From a virus: DNA of 41,335 nucleotides. The position numbers and the translations under genes are program-made. This document shows, piece by piece, positions 1 through 7,635 of this stretch. Numbering within the stretch: position 1 is the stretch's first letter; each line of letters starts with the position of its first letter. Under the pieces are notes generated by a model, which saw only the letters and a list, made by a program, of their open reading frames with translations, had not been told where the DNA came from and searched no databases. Location of the stretch: positions 1 through 41,335 of the IMG/VR virus record IMGVR_UViG_3300025671_000154. One strand, given 5' to 3'.

Positions 1-419
1 TAGTCAAGATGATACTTGAAACAGGTCAGATGTTATCAACTGCATATCAACGCCATTGTGGTATTGATGATAGTTTATACAAGCCTGCATATCCTAAACA
101 CCCCATGACTATATGGGTTGGAGAATCCTTAGGTAATTATTTATGGTCATTAGATTTGCTAGGTCATTTGCTTAATCAGTATCGCTACAGATACAACAAC
201 AAAGTACACAGTACAGGCAGAATACTAAACAATCTTTTAAAACTCACAGACAAAGTAAAAGATAAATTCAAATACAAATCATTTCTTATACCACCATTGT
301 GTATGCCAGAAGAATACAAAGAAGATAATTACATTCAAGCCTATCGTAATTATTATGTTGGCGAAAAGAAACGCTTTGCAAAATACACATTAGTTGACAC
401 ACCAGAATTTATGTTGTAA
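1..419 (+). CDS. Conserved phage protein, 5'-truncated by window edge
   Basis: The reading frame is open to the left edge: the codons before the first ATG (position 9) read V-K, giving VKMILET. This matches a conserved motif (H-x-V-K-M-I-L-E) that I recall from the N-terminal third of a phage protein family found in cyanophages and other podo- and myoviruses. The remaining conserved blocks follow in order: a W-V-x-E-S-x-x-N-Y-x-W segment, a P-x-x-M-P-x-E-Y segment and an A-Y-R-N-Y-Y-x-G-E-K block near the C terminus. The true start is therefore outside the window, probably 20-30 codons upstream. The conserved His, Cys, Arg and Glu residues suggest an enzyme or nucleic-acid protein, but I know no established function. 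It is the first visible gene of the left arm. Confidence 0.7.
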   Translation, partial: VKMILETGQMLSTAYQRHCGIDDSLYKPAYPKHPMTIWVGESLGNYLWSLDLLGHLLNQYRYRYNNKVHSTGRILNNLLKLTDKVKDKFKYKSFLIPPLCMPEEYKEDNYIQAYRNYYVGEKKRFAKYTLVDTPEFML

Positions 420-447
420 TATACATAGATAAACACAAGGAGAAAAC

Positions 448-723
448 ATGACAGTAATAAAAGGCGATAGCCAAAACGACTTAAGAACATTTGTGTTTGA
501 AGATGGTTATACACTTCAGCAGAATATGTTATTAAGAGCATTAAAAATGCAAGCACAACATGGAATGCTTATGACTAATCCTAGAGTGACAGGATATACT
601 TCCTTTGCTAAGGCAGTCATTGGTAATTTTAAACTAGACGATAAAGCACCTAAGACTTGTAAAAAACTTTATGAGTATTTAGTTGAGAAAGGATATTATG
701 AAAGCATTAATAGAAAAAGTTAA
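448..723 (+). CDS. Hypothetical protein, 91 aa
   Basis: A strong Shine-Dalgarno (AAGGAGA) sits 5 bases before the ATG. The product is a soluble, mixed-charge 91-residue protein with no signal peptide or membrane segment. It is rich in Gln, Met and Lys, and its C-terminal half looks helical and winged-helix-like (K-L-Y-E-Y-L-V-E-K-G-Y-Y). I do not recognise the family. Its 3' end overlaps the start of a small membrane peptide gene in another frame. Confidence 0.7.
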   Translation: MTVIKGDSQNDLRTFVFEDGYTLQQNMLLRALKMQAQHGMLMTNPRVTGYTSFAKAVIGNFKLDDKAPKTCKKLYEYLVEKGYYESINRKS

Positions 724-799
724 TCAACTATCATTGTATTACAGAACTGAAATAGTCTGTTTTATATTTGGTTTTATATTAGGAGTAATAGTAATATGA
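698..799 (+). CDS. Small single-pass membrane peptide, 33 aa
   Basis: This short frame starts inside the end of the 448-723 gene. GAGAAAGGA lies 5 bases before its ATG. Its stop TGA overlaps the ATG of the GP88-like gene (ATGA at 796-799), an arrangement typical of coupled genes. The peptide has a polar N-terminal half (K-A-L-I-E-K-V-N-Q) and a hydrophobic C-terminal half (C-F-I-F-G-F-I-L-G-V-I-V-I) that could span a membrane. Function is unknown. The ribosome binding site, the exact overlap and the clean membrane profile support it; its short length leaves doubt. Confidence 0.5.
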   Translation: MKALIEKVNQLSLYYRTEIVCFIFGFILGVIVI

Positions 800-1434
800 G
801 TAAGTTAAAACAAATAGAAGATAAGATAGGTAAGTTATCTAACCCAAGTAAAATGCCTGCATTTGCTTGGGGGATACCTACTGAGTATTGTAATACAGGT
901 ATGAAGTTAGCTAAGATTGAAGGAACTATATGCAACAAATGTTATGCAGATAAAGGTTGTTATGTATTTCCTATGGTTAAAGTTGCATACCAAAAAAGAT
1001 ATGACGCAATAGAAATGCCAGAATGGGTAGACTACATGGTAGAATTATTGACTATCAAGTACAAAAACCTAGATAAATCAAGGCTTTTTCATCGTTGGTT
1101 TGACTCTGGAGATTTGCAATCTGTTGAGCATTTACAAAAAATATTTGAGATATGCAGACAGACACCACATATAAAACATTGGTTAGCTACTAGAGAATAT
1201 CAAATAGTAAAACATTTTAAAGAAGAAGATGTTCCAGAAAATTTATGTTTGCGTGTATCAGCATTAGAAGTTGATGGTGCAATACCTAAGTTCTGGCAAT
1301 GGACATCTGGTGTGCATAAAGATAAAAGACATAAAGGTAAAGAGTGTCGTGCATATACAACTAATAATGAGTGTGGCAGTTGTCGTGCTTGTTGGAATAG
1401 AAATGTTAAACAAGTAAGTTATAAGGAACACTAA
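796..1434 (+). CDS. GP88-like Cys-rich phage protein
   Basis: The 212-aa product resembles the phage 'gene product 88' family as I remember it. The visible hallmarks are a P-A-F-A-W-G-I-P segment near residue 21, a cluster C46-x2-C49-x5-C55 (C-N-K-C-Y-A-D-K-G-C-Y), an F-H-R-W-F-D-S-G-D-L-Q-S core near residues 98-109, an L-A-T-R-E segment near 130, and a C-terminal cluster C193-x2-C196-x2-C199 (C-G-S-C-R-A-C-W). The ten cysteines could bind zinc or an Fe-S cluster; that is inference. The biochemical role of the family is not known to me. It lies with replication genes, and its stop overlaps the next start (TAATG). Confidence 0.75.
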   Translation: MSKLKQIEDKIGKLSNPSKMPAFAWGIPTEYCNTGMKLAKIEGTICNKCYADKGCYVFPMVKVAYQKRYDAIEMPEWVDYMVELLTIKYKNLDKSRLFHRWFDSGDLQSVEHLQKIFEICRQTPHIKHWLATREYQIVKHFKEEDVPENLCLRVSALEVDGAIPKFWQWTSGVHKDKRHKGKECRAYTTNNECGSCRACWNRNVKQVSYKEH

Positions 1435-1625
1435 TGATAAAGAATCCAGACAGACTTAAACTAACTATGAAGTTAGAGGATAAGATAAAAGAAATTGGTG
1501 GCAGAGTCACAAGTTCAAACTCTTATCTTGATGGGTATGGTGCAGTAATATCATTTACTTTTAATGGTAAAGACTTTCATATAGATTTACTTGACGAAGC
1601 AGTACTAGATAAAAATATTTATTAA
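1434..1625 (+). CDS. Hypothetical protein, 63 aa
   Basis: The start overlaps the stop of the GP88-like gene (TAATG), which suggests translational coupling. The product is a small soluble protein with a lysine-rich helical N terminus followed by a predicted beta pair (G-A-V-I-S-F-T-F-N-G-K-D-F-H-I-D-L). Family not recognised. Confidence 0.6.
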   Translation: MIKNPDRLKLTMKLEDKIKEIGGRVTSSNSYLDGYGAVISFTFNGKDFHIDLLDEAVLDKNIY

Positions 1626-1714
1626 CATGACATTTGCTTGGCACCACCCAAATTTTTATAAAAAGTTAAAAGATAACTTGACAAATAATATAAATTATGA
1701 TAAGGGAATAGACA

Positions 1715-1912
1715 ATGAAAAAATACAAAATCAGACTAACAGGACTAGGAATAGAGGCAGTAGCAGTAATTCCATTCAAACAGGAACCGACTTACGAAGA
1801 AATAGAAAATGAAGTAGCATTCTATCTTAATGAAAACTTAATGAAGGTAGAGGCTAATGATTTTTTTAGAACAGATAGATACTCTATTACCTATGAAGAA
1901 CTTACAGTATAG
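1715..1912 (+). CDS. Hypothetical protein, 65 aa
   Basis: A short AAGGGA Shine-Dalgarno stands before the ATG. The product looks like a small alpha/beta protein (K-Y-K-I-R-L-T-G, then E-E-I-E-N-E-V-A-F-Y-L). It begins after a gap of about 90 bases following the previous gene, and its stop is 8 bases before the primase start. Family not recognised. A competing frame from 1627 is considered a shadow because it lacks a ribosome binding site. Confidence 0.6.
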   Translation: MKKYKIRLTGLGIEAVAVIPFKQEPTYEEIENEVAFYLNENLMKVEANDFFRTDRYSITYEELTV

Positions 1913-1920
1913 GAGTAGCA

Positions 1921-2727
1921 TTGAATATATCACAACAAGTAGAAGTAATACAAGGACTACAAGTACCAGAAGAAACTAAACAAAGAATGGATTGTCCATT
2001 CTGCCATAACACAAATACATTATTGATAGATACAACTGATGATAAAATTAGTTGGTATTGTTTTCATGCCTCATGTTCTGCTAAGGGTAGACATCAAGGA
2101 GATAAGACTATACGATATGTAAATAAAACATTTTCCAAACAAGAAACTTCAGGCGAGCCTAAAAAATTTTTAGTGCCAGATAGTTTTAAATCTCCATACT
2201 CAAATGAAAAAGCAATGAAGTATCTCCAACAAAATAATTGTTGGGATTCATTCTCTATGAACAGAGCAGATATTAAATATGATGTAGCACAAGAAAGAGT
2301 TGTGTTTATGATTAAGAATAAATACTCAGATGAATATGTTGGTGCAGTAGGTAGAGCATTAGATAAATCTGTATATCCTAAATGGTTTATGTATGGTAGT
2401 AAAAGTGTTCCATTTATTTGTGGTCAATGTGATGATGCAGTTATAGTTGAAGATTGTCCATCTGCCTGTGCAGTATCTGGAGTCTTGACAGGTATAGCTA
2501 TCATGGGAACATCATTAGCTAATACACATCTTGCACATATCATGCAGTTTAAAACTATTCATGTAGCACTTGACCGAGACGCTACAACTAAATCATTTGC
2601 TATTGTAAAAGAATTAAGAGGAAAAGGATTTGATAATGTTAAGGTTAAACACTTGACAGAAGACTTAAAATATTATAATAGCGAACAGATAAGAAATATA
2701 TTTTATGGAGAACAAAATGACAGATAG
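1921..2727 (+). CDS. DNA primase (zinc finger plus TOPRIM)
   Basis: The product makes RNA primers for the replication fork and corresponds to the N-terminal half of T7 gp4. The start is TTG, preceded by AGGAG with 6-base spacing; the next ATG (codon 23) would fall at the edge of the zinc finger. Visible parts are a zinc-binding domain with C25-x2-C28 and C47/C52, then a TOPRIM core with E177 (V-I-V-E-D-C-P-S-A) and the D218-x-D220 pair (A-L-D-R-D-A). There is no helicase domain: that activity is in the separate gene at 2989, so primase and helicase are split, unlike T7 gp4. The 3' end overlaps the next gene. Confidence 0.88.
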   Translation: MNISQQVEVIQGLQVPEETKQRMDCPFCHNTNTLLIDTTDDKISWYCFHASCSAKGRHQGDKTIRYVNKTFSKQETSGEPKKFLVPDSFKSPYSNEKAMKYLQQNNCWDSFSMNRADIKYDVAQERVVFMIKNKYSDEYVGAVGRALDKSVYPKWFMYGSKSVPFICGQCDDAVIVEDCPSACAVSGVLTGIAIMGTSLANTHLAHIMQFKTIHVALDRDATTKSFAIVKELRGKGFDNVKVKHLTEDLKYYNSEQIRNIFYGEQNDR

Positions 2728-2977
2728 ACCACACCCAGACAATCCTAACTCAAAAGACTTTGATGCAGGAAAATATGTAAAGATGAACAGCGTTGAAGAA
2801 GAAAATAAAAAACTAAAAGTTGAAATAGAAAGACTTAAAAGTTTATTGCATGGCTCTAGTTTAGATTTAAAACAAGCAGAAGAAGTCAGATTAAAACTAG
2901 CAAAAGAAATTGATAGATTATCTGAGATAGTTGATTACTTAAATGATAGAATAAGAAAATTTAATAACGGCATATGA
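2717..2977 (+). CDS. Small coiled-coil protein between primase and helicase
   Basis: Two starts are possible. The ATG at 2705 has no ribosome binding site. The ATG at 2717 has GGAG (2707-2710) at ideal distance, so 2717 is preferred, giving 86 aa. After a polar N terminus the rest (about residues 25-83) is a long amphipathic helix rich in Glu, Lys and Leu, a likely coiled coil that could mediate oligomerisation. It overlaps the primase 3' end and its stop is next to the helicase start, so it may bridge or regulate the two proteins. That role is inference from position only. Confidence 0.65.
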   Translation: MTDRPHPDNPNSKDFDAGKYVKMNSVEEENKKLKVEIERLKSLLHGSSLDLKQAEEVRLKLAKEIDRLSEIVDYLNDRIRKFNNGI

Positions 2978-2988
2978 AAGGAAACACG

Positions 2989-4200
2989 ATGGAAAAACAG
3001 CTAATTAAAATGATGCTCAATAAAAAGTTTTATAATGAGTATAAGGGAGTTATATCTCGTAGTATATTTGAGGGTGAACTTGGTTCATTCTTTGAGTCAC
3101 TACAGAAAGCACATAAAGATTATGATGGCGATTTAAAAGTTGATGATGTATACACTTTGCATGTAGGTAAATTTAATCCTGCATTAACTAGAACTGCTAA
3201 AGAAAAGTTTGAAGAACTTGTAACTGAAATAAAACAAGTCACAGACCCAACACCTGCTATAGCAAAAGATATAGCAAACATAATGGTGGATAGAGAAACT
3301 GCTCAGAAAATTGCCATTGAAGCTACAGAAATATTTAATGGTAAGCCTGCAAACTTTAGTGAGATTTCAAAAATAATTGAAGGTCATAAAAAAAATTTGC
3401 CAGATGAAGATATAAAACCTGTAACAAATGATATAGGAAAAGTCATTGAGCAGTTGTCAGTAACTACTAAATGGAAATTTAATATACCTGTACTATCAGA
3501 AAAAGTTGGTGGAATCGGCCCAGGCAATTTAATGATTGCATTTGCTAGACCAGAGACAGGTAAGACTGCTTTCTGGGTTAGTTTAGTTTCAGCACCAGAT
3601 GGTTTTGCATGGCAAGGTGCAAATGTACATGCATTTATAAATGAGGAACCTGCAGTAAGAACTCAAATGAGAACTATATCTTGTTCAACTGGATATACTA
3701 GAGACGATATACCAGACAATATGAAAGAAGTACATTTTACATGGTCAAAAGTAAGAGACAATATAAAATTATTTGATGTAGTTGATTGGACATTAGATGA
3801 CATAGATGCTCACTGTGAAAAGCATAAACCAGATGTTGTAGTAATTGACCAACTAGATAAAGTAAATTTAGATGGTAAGTTTTCTAGGTCAGATGAAAAG
3901 CTACGAGCAATTTATACAGGTGCAAGAGAGTTAGCTAAGCGTAGAAACTGTGCTGTCATAGCAATATCTCAAGCATCTGCTGAGGCACATAATAGAAATA
4001 GTATATCGTTTGATATGATGGAAAATTCTAAAACTGGAAAAGCTGCTGAAGCTGATTTAATTATTGGTATAGGTAGAAATCAAAGTTTAGATGAAGCAAA
4101 CACAAATAGAACTTTGTGTATAAGTAAAAATAAAATAACAGGCTATCATGGTGAACCTAGCTGTGTTATTAGAAGGGATATAAGTAGGTACGAAGGATGA
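2989..4200 (+). CDS. Replicative DNA helicase (RecA-fold, DnaB/T7 gp4 type)
   Basis: This hexameric 5'-3' helicase presumably works with the TOPRIM primase encoded just upstream. An earlier in-frame ATG at 2974 exists, but AAAGGA lies inside its first codons and is correctly spaced for the ATG at 2989, giving 403 aa. Motifs in that numbering are Walker A A-R-P-E-T-G-K-T at 186-193, where the usual first Gly is Ala; a catalytic-type E-E at 219-220; Walker B D-V-V-V-I-D at 282-287; an A-I-S-Q-A-S sensor at 325-330; and a conserved Arg near 363 that could be the arginine finger. The N-terminal 150 residues look helical. The stop overlaps the polymerase start (ATGA). Confidence 0.85.
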   Translation: MEKQLIKMMLNKKFYNEYKGVISRSIFEGELGSFFESLQKAHKDYDGDLKVDDVYTLHVGKFNPALTRTAKEKFEELVTEIKQVTDPTPAIAKDIANIMVDRETAQKIAIEATEIFNGKPANFSEISKIIEGHKKNLPDEDIKPVTNDIGKVIEQLSVTTKWKFNIPVLSEKVGGIGPGNLMIAFARPETGKTAFWVSLVSAPDGFAWQGANVHAFINEEPAVRTQMRTISCSTGYTRDDIPDNMKEVHFTWSKVRDNIKLFDVVDWTLDDIDAHCEKHKPDVVVIDQLDKVNLDGKFSRSDEKLRAIYTGARELAKRRNCAVIAISQASAEAHNRNSISFDMMENSKTGKAAEADLIIGIGRNQSLDEANTNRTLCISKNKITGYHGEPSCVIRRDISRYEG

Positions 4201-6251
4201 TTACAATAGTAGATGTAGAAACAACTTTTCAAAAAAATAAAAACAATGGGTTTGACCCATCACCATTTCATGCTAACAATAAATTAGTTAGTGTTGGATT
4301 AGATTCTAAATATGGTTTGGAATATTATTTTACACACCATTCAGAAAAAGTTAGTAGAGGTGGTGTAGCTAGAATACAAGAAGTACTAGATGAAACTACA
4401 TTATTGATAGGTCATAATTTAAAATTTGATTTGATGTGGTTATTAGAGTCTGGATTTAAATACACAGGTAAAGTATATGATACTATGATTGGAGAATATA
4501 TTTTAAACAGAGGTATTAGAAAATCTTTAACACTTCAGATGTGTTGTCAGCGTAGAAAAATAGGTATGAAAGATGATCGAATAAAAGATTTCATGGACAG
4601 AGGTGTATCTTTTGATAACATACCTGCTGATTTAGTAGAGGAGTATGGTCGTAATGATGTTGCTATTACGAGAAGACTATTTGATTCTCAGATGGCAGAC
4701 TTTAGATTACCTGCTAATAAAGATTTAATTAAAACTGCTAAGACTATGGGTGAGTTTCTTGTTGTATTAAGTGATATGGAACGCAATGGTATTTATGTAG
4801 ACTTAAATGTATTAGAAAAAGTTAATGCAGAATACAAAGCAGAAAAAGAATATCTAAGTCAGAAAATAAATAAAATTGTATATAATAAAATGGGTGATAC
4901 TGAAATTACTTTATCAAGTCCAGAACAATTATCTTGGTTAATCTATTCTAGAAAACCTGTAGATAAAAAAGAATGGTCAAAGATATTTAATATAGGTGTT
5001 GATAAAGCTACAGGTAAAAATAAAAGAAGACCACAAATGTCTAGAATACAGTTTAGAAAAATTGTACAAGCTAATACTGTACCTGTATATAAAACTACAG
5101 CTAGTAAATGCACTGACTGTAATGGTAAAGGCGTTATAAAGAAAATAAAAAAAGATGGAACACCATTTAAAAAATATCCTAAGTGTACAGAATGTAAAGG
5201 TAGTGGATTTGTTTATCATAACATGGCTAAACTTGCAGGGTTTAATCAGATACCTAAAAGTGTTTATGATGTATCTGAGTCTGGTTTTAGATCAGATAAG
5301 ATTACTTTAAATAAATTAGCAGCTGAATCTGAAGGAGAGTTAAAAGATTTTTTAGATTCTATTGTTAGATACAATGCAGTAGATACTTATCTATCTACAT
5401 TTATTGATGGTATGAAAGAGCATACAGATGATCATGGAATGTTACACCCAAAATTTATGCAAGCTGTAACAGCAACAGGAAGATTATCAAGTCGTGATCC
5501 TAACTTTCAAAACCAACCTAGAGGAACTACATTTCCAATTAGGCAAGTAGTAAAGTCTAGATTTAAAAATGGTAAGATACTTGAAATAGATTTTGCACAA
5601 CTTGAATTTAGAACTGCTGTATTTATGGCACAAGATAAACAAGGTATGGAAGATATAAAAAATAATGTTGATGTACATAAATATACTGCAGATATTATTG
5701 GTGTATCAAGACAAGATGCAAAAGCACATACCTTTAAACCATTATATGGTGGAGTATCTGGTACTGAAAATGAAAAGAAATATTATAGTAAGTTTCTTGA
5801 AAAGTATAAAGGTATTAAAGAATGGCATGAGCATTTACAAAATGAAGCAATAAGATTTAAAAGAATTAAAATACCTACAGGTAGAGAATATTCTTTTCCA
5901 TATGCTGAGAGAATGCCTTGGGGTGGTTCTAGTTATGGTACTCAAATTAAAAATTATCCTGTGCAAGGATTTGCTACAGCAGATATAGTACCACTTGCTT
6001 GCATTAATATTTATAAACTAATGAAAGAAAACAAAGTTAAAAGTTTATTAGTAAATACTGTACATGATTCTATTGTAGCTGATGTGTATCCTGGTGAAGA
6101 AAATATTATGTGTAAAATATTTAAGCAAGGTACTAGTGGAGTTATAGATTCTCTTAAAGAATATTATGACATTGATTTCAATGTTCCACTTGACACAGAG
6201 ACTAAAATAGGATATAACTGGTTAGATATGAAGGAGGTAATTATAACATGA
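4197..6251 (+). CDS. DNA polymerase, family A (T7-like), with zinc-motif insert
   Basis: The 684-aa replicative polymerase is close in size to T7 gp5. The N-terminal 3'-5' exonuclease is intact: D6-x-E8, a G-H-N-L-K-F-D block at 72-78 and Y150-x3-D154. The palm and fingers carry T-G-R-L-S-S-R at 427-433, motif A D-F-A-Q-L-E at 465-470, the O-helix R505/K509/F513 and motif C V-H-D-S at 622-625. All catalytic Asp residues are present. Between the two domains lies a DnaJ-like double motif, C305-x2-C308-G-x-G and C330-x2-C333-G-x-G, near where T7 carries its thioredoxin-binding loop. The residue matching T7 Y526 is Phe. The start overlaps the helicase stop. Confidence 0.95.
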   Translation: MITIVDVETTFQKNKNNGFDPSPFHANNKLVSVGLDSKYGLEYYFTHHSEKVSRGGVARIQEVLDETTLLIGHNLKFDLMWLLESGFKYTGKVYDTMIGEYILNRGIRKSLTLQMCCQRRKIGMKDDRIKDFMDRGVSFDNIPADLVEEYGRNDVAITRRLFDSQMADFRLPANKDLIKTAKTMGEFLVVLSDMERNGIYVDLNVLEKVNAEYKAEKEYLSQKINKIVYNKMGDTEITLSSPEQLSWLIYSRKPVDKKEWSKIFNIGVDKATGKNKRRPQMSRIQFRKIVQANTVPVYKTTASKCTDCNGKGVIKKIKKDGTPFKKYPKCTECKGSGFVYHNMAKLAGFNQIPKSVYDVSESGFRSDKITLNKLAAESEGELKDFLDSIVRYNAVDTYLSTFIDGMKEHTDDHGMLHPKFMQAVTATGRLSSRDPNFQNQPRGTTFPIRQVVKSRFKNGKILEIDFAQLEFRTAVFMAQDKQGMEDIKNNVDVHKYTADIIGVSRQDAKAHTFKPLYGGVSGTENEKKYYSKFLEKYKGIKEWHEHLQNEAIRFKRIKIPTGREYSFPYAERMPWGGSSYGTQIKNYPVQGFATADIVPLACINIYKLMKENKVKSLLVNTVHDSIVADVYPGEENIMCKIFKQGTSGVIDSLKEYYDIDFNVPLDTETKIGYNWLDMKEVIIT

Positions 6252-6433
6252 CAACAACAAATCTAATTATTAGAGTAAGGAAGTTCTCAAATGCAGAGCC
6301 TTACTTTTCTATACAATCTATAATAGCTGATTCCCAAGAGGCATCAGATGTTACAGATAAGTACAACCAAATAGCACAAATAGATCCACAACAAAGTGAT
6401 GTTATCTATAAGTGCATACCAATAACCCTATAG
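6248..6433 (+). CDS. Hypothetical protein, 61 aa
   Basis: AAGGAGGT precedes the ATG, and the start overlaps the polymerase stop. The product looks like a small alpha/beta protein (N-L-I-I-R-V-R-K-F at the start, then a D-V-T-D-K-Y helix). It could be a polymerase accessory protein by position, but the sequence gives no functional motif. Confidence 0.6.
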   Translation: MTTTNLIIRVRKFSNAEPYFSIQSIIADSQEASDVTDKYNQIAQIDPQQSDVIYKCIPITL

Positions 6434-6440
6434 GAGGAAT

Positions 6441-6650
6441 ATGGTAGAAGCCCTAGATACTCTAGATGAATTTGATGATAGCGAGTATACTGCATATCAA
6501 AAGTATCAAGCATTTAGAGATAGTTATACAGGTACACAAAGTATTCTGTATTTGAATAAAGACTTTGAAGACTACTCTGCATGGAAACAATATGCAGAAT
6601 ATGAAGGTCTTAAAGTTATACAAACAGATGGAGATACTTATATATGTTAG
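6441..6650 (+). CDS. Hypothetical acidic protein, 69 aa
   Basis: TAGGAGGA lies immediately before the ATG. The product is acidic and rich in aromatic residues (many Tyr and Asp), with no Cys cluster or membrane segment. It follows the previous gene by 7 bases. Family not recognised. Confidence 0.6.
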   Translation: MVEALDTLDEFDDSEYTAYQKYQAFRDSYTGTQSILYLNKDFEDYSAWKQYAEYEGLKVIQTDGDTYIC

Positions 6651-6721
6651 ATATTCTTAGCAATACTTTTTGGATATTTATTTATATAGTGTTATTATCC
6701 GCATGTTTCCTTGGAAAATAA
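6644..6721 (+). CDS. Possible 25-aa membrane peptide
   Basis: The ATG overlaps the end of the preceding gene, with GGAG about 10 bases upstream. The peptide is almost entirely hydrophobic (T-F-W-I-F-I-Y-I-V-L-L-S-A-C-F-L) and would form one membrane helix. The stop is just before the promoter at 6725. It fills most of an otherwise empty gap. Length alone makes this uncertain. Confidence 0.35.
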   Translation: MLDILSNTFWIFIYIVLLSACFLGK

Positions 6722-6724
6722 TGC

Positions 6725-6753
6725 TTGACATTTTATTAAAAATATGTTATATA
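6725..6753 (+). promoter_or_regulatory. Sigma70-type promoter (consensus -35, extended -10)
   Basis: A perfect -35 TTGACA (6725-6730) is followed by a 17-base spacer and an extended -10, TG-T-TATATA (6745-6753). Transcription would start near 6760, leaving a short leader with AAGGAGG before the ATG at 6778. It would drive the putative ssDNA-binding protein and the downstream genes to the terminator at 11,137. Confidence 0.65.
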
Positions 6754-6777
6754 CGAATCAATTTATAAGGAGGTTCA

Positions 6778-7635
6778 ATGACAAAAAATGAACTAGCAAA
6801 TATAAGTTCGATGACTGACGAACAAATAATGAAAGCAATCGGTCAAGATGATGGTACGAGTACTAGTGATGGTATTCCTAGACTATCAATAAATAGAAAC
6901 CCAGAAGATGACAATGGGAATAAACTTCCCGTTGGAGAATTTTCTGTGTTTGATACAACTGCAGGTAAAGTTGCATATGGAAAACCTGTAACCTTTAGAC
7001 CATTTCTAAGTGGTATGCAGTATATGAACTATAGCCCAGATAAAGGTGAGTATGTAAATAGATCAATCATATTCTCATCACATAAAGACGAGGCTATAGA
7101 TATGTTAGGTGGTGTCAATTGTGGTAAAGTACCATACAAAGAAAGAGACCAACTAACACCAGAGCAACAAGTTGAACAAAGAACTATTAGATGTTATAGA
7201 TTAGTCTATGGTCTAGTAAGTTTTGGTGGGAAACTTGCTGATGGTTCAGTACACAATGTAGATGAACTGCCTGCGTTGTATAGAGTATCTGGTACAGCGT
7301 TCTTGCCTGTCAGTAATGCTATCAAAAGTTTAAAAGATAGTGGTAAGTTAATGTTTAAATGCACATTAAAACTTGATACTGAGAGACAGAAAAGAGGTGG
7401 TAATACTTTCTATGTACCTGTCATCACTCCTAACTCAAATACTCAAATAGAGTTTACTTCTAAAGACAATGATATTTTAACTGTCTTTAAAGATGCAATC
7501 GACAAAGAGAATCAAGAGGTAATCTCAGCATATAAAAAAGCTAGAGATAAATCACCTAACGACTCTGATGCTGAATCAGCAAAGATTGTTAATGAGTTAG
7601 ATGATCAACTTCCAGAAGATGTATTATCAGCATAA
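6778..7635 (+). CDS. Putative ssDNA-binding protein
   Basis: This is a 285-aa soluble protein with its own strong promoter and AAGGAGG ribosome binding site, which implies high expression. It sits between the polymerase and the recombination-type nuclease. The N terminus is polar, the middle (about 55-235) looks beta-rich, and the C terminus is acidic and ends D-D-Q-L-P-E-D-V-L-S-A. An acidic tail is typical of phage ssDNA-binding proteins, which recruit polymerase and primase. I cannot demonstrate an OB fold by eye, so the call rests on position, expression signals and tail. Its stop overlaps the nuclease start. Confidence 0.5.
   Translation: MTKNELANISSMTDEQIMKAIGQDDGTSTSDGIPRLSINRNPEDDNGNKLPVGEFSVFDTTAGKVAYGKPVTFRPFLSGMQYMNYSPDKGEYVNRSIIFSSHKDEAIDMLGGVNCGKVPYKERDQLTPEQQVEQRTIRCYRLVYGLVSFGGKLADGSVHNVDELPALYRVSGTAFLPVSNAIKSLKDSGKLMFKCTLKLDTERQKRGGNTFYVPVITPNSNTQIEFTSKDNDILTVFKDAIDKENQEVISAYKKARDKSPNDSDAESAKIVNELDDQLPEDVLSA

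Noticed and set aside
1678-1701. TTGACA followed by TATGAT as a possible promoter
   Set aside because: The spacer is only 12 bases, too short for sigma70, and no good -10 exists at 16-18 bases.
1627-1812. Open frame of 61 codons upstream of and overlapping the 1715 gene
   Set aside because: No ribosome binding site, and its second half is low-complexity Asn/Arg/Ser sequence, as expected for a shadow of the better-supported frame at 1715.
2494-2660. TTGACA hexamers inside the primase gene
   Set aside because: They lie in coding sequence, and I found no matching -10 element at the right distance.
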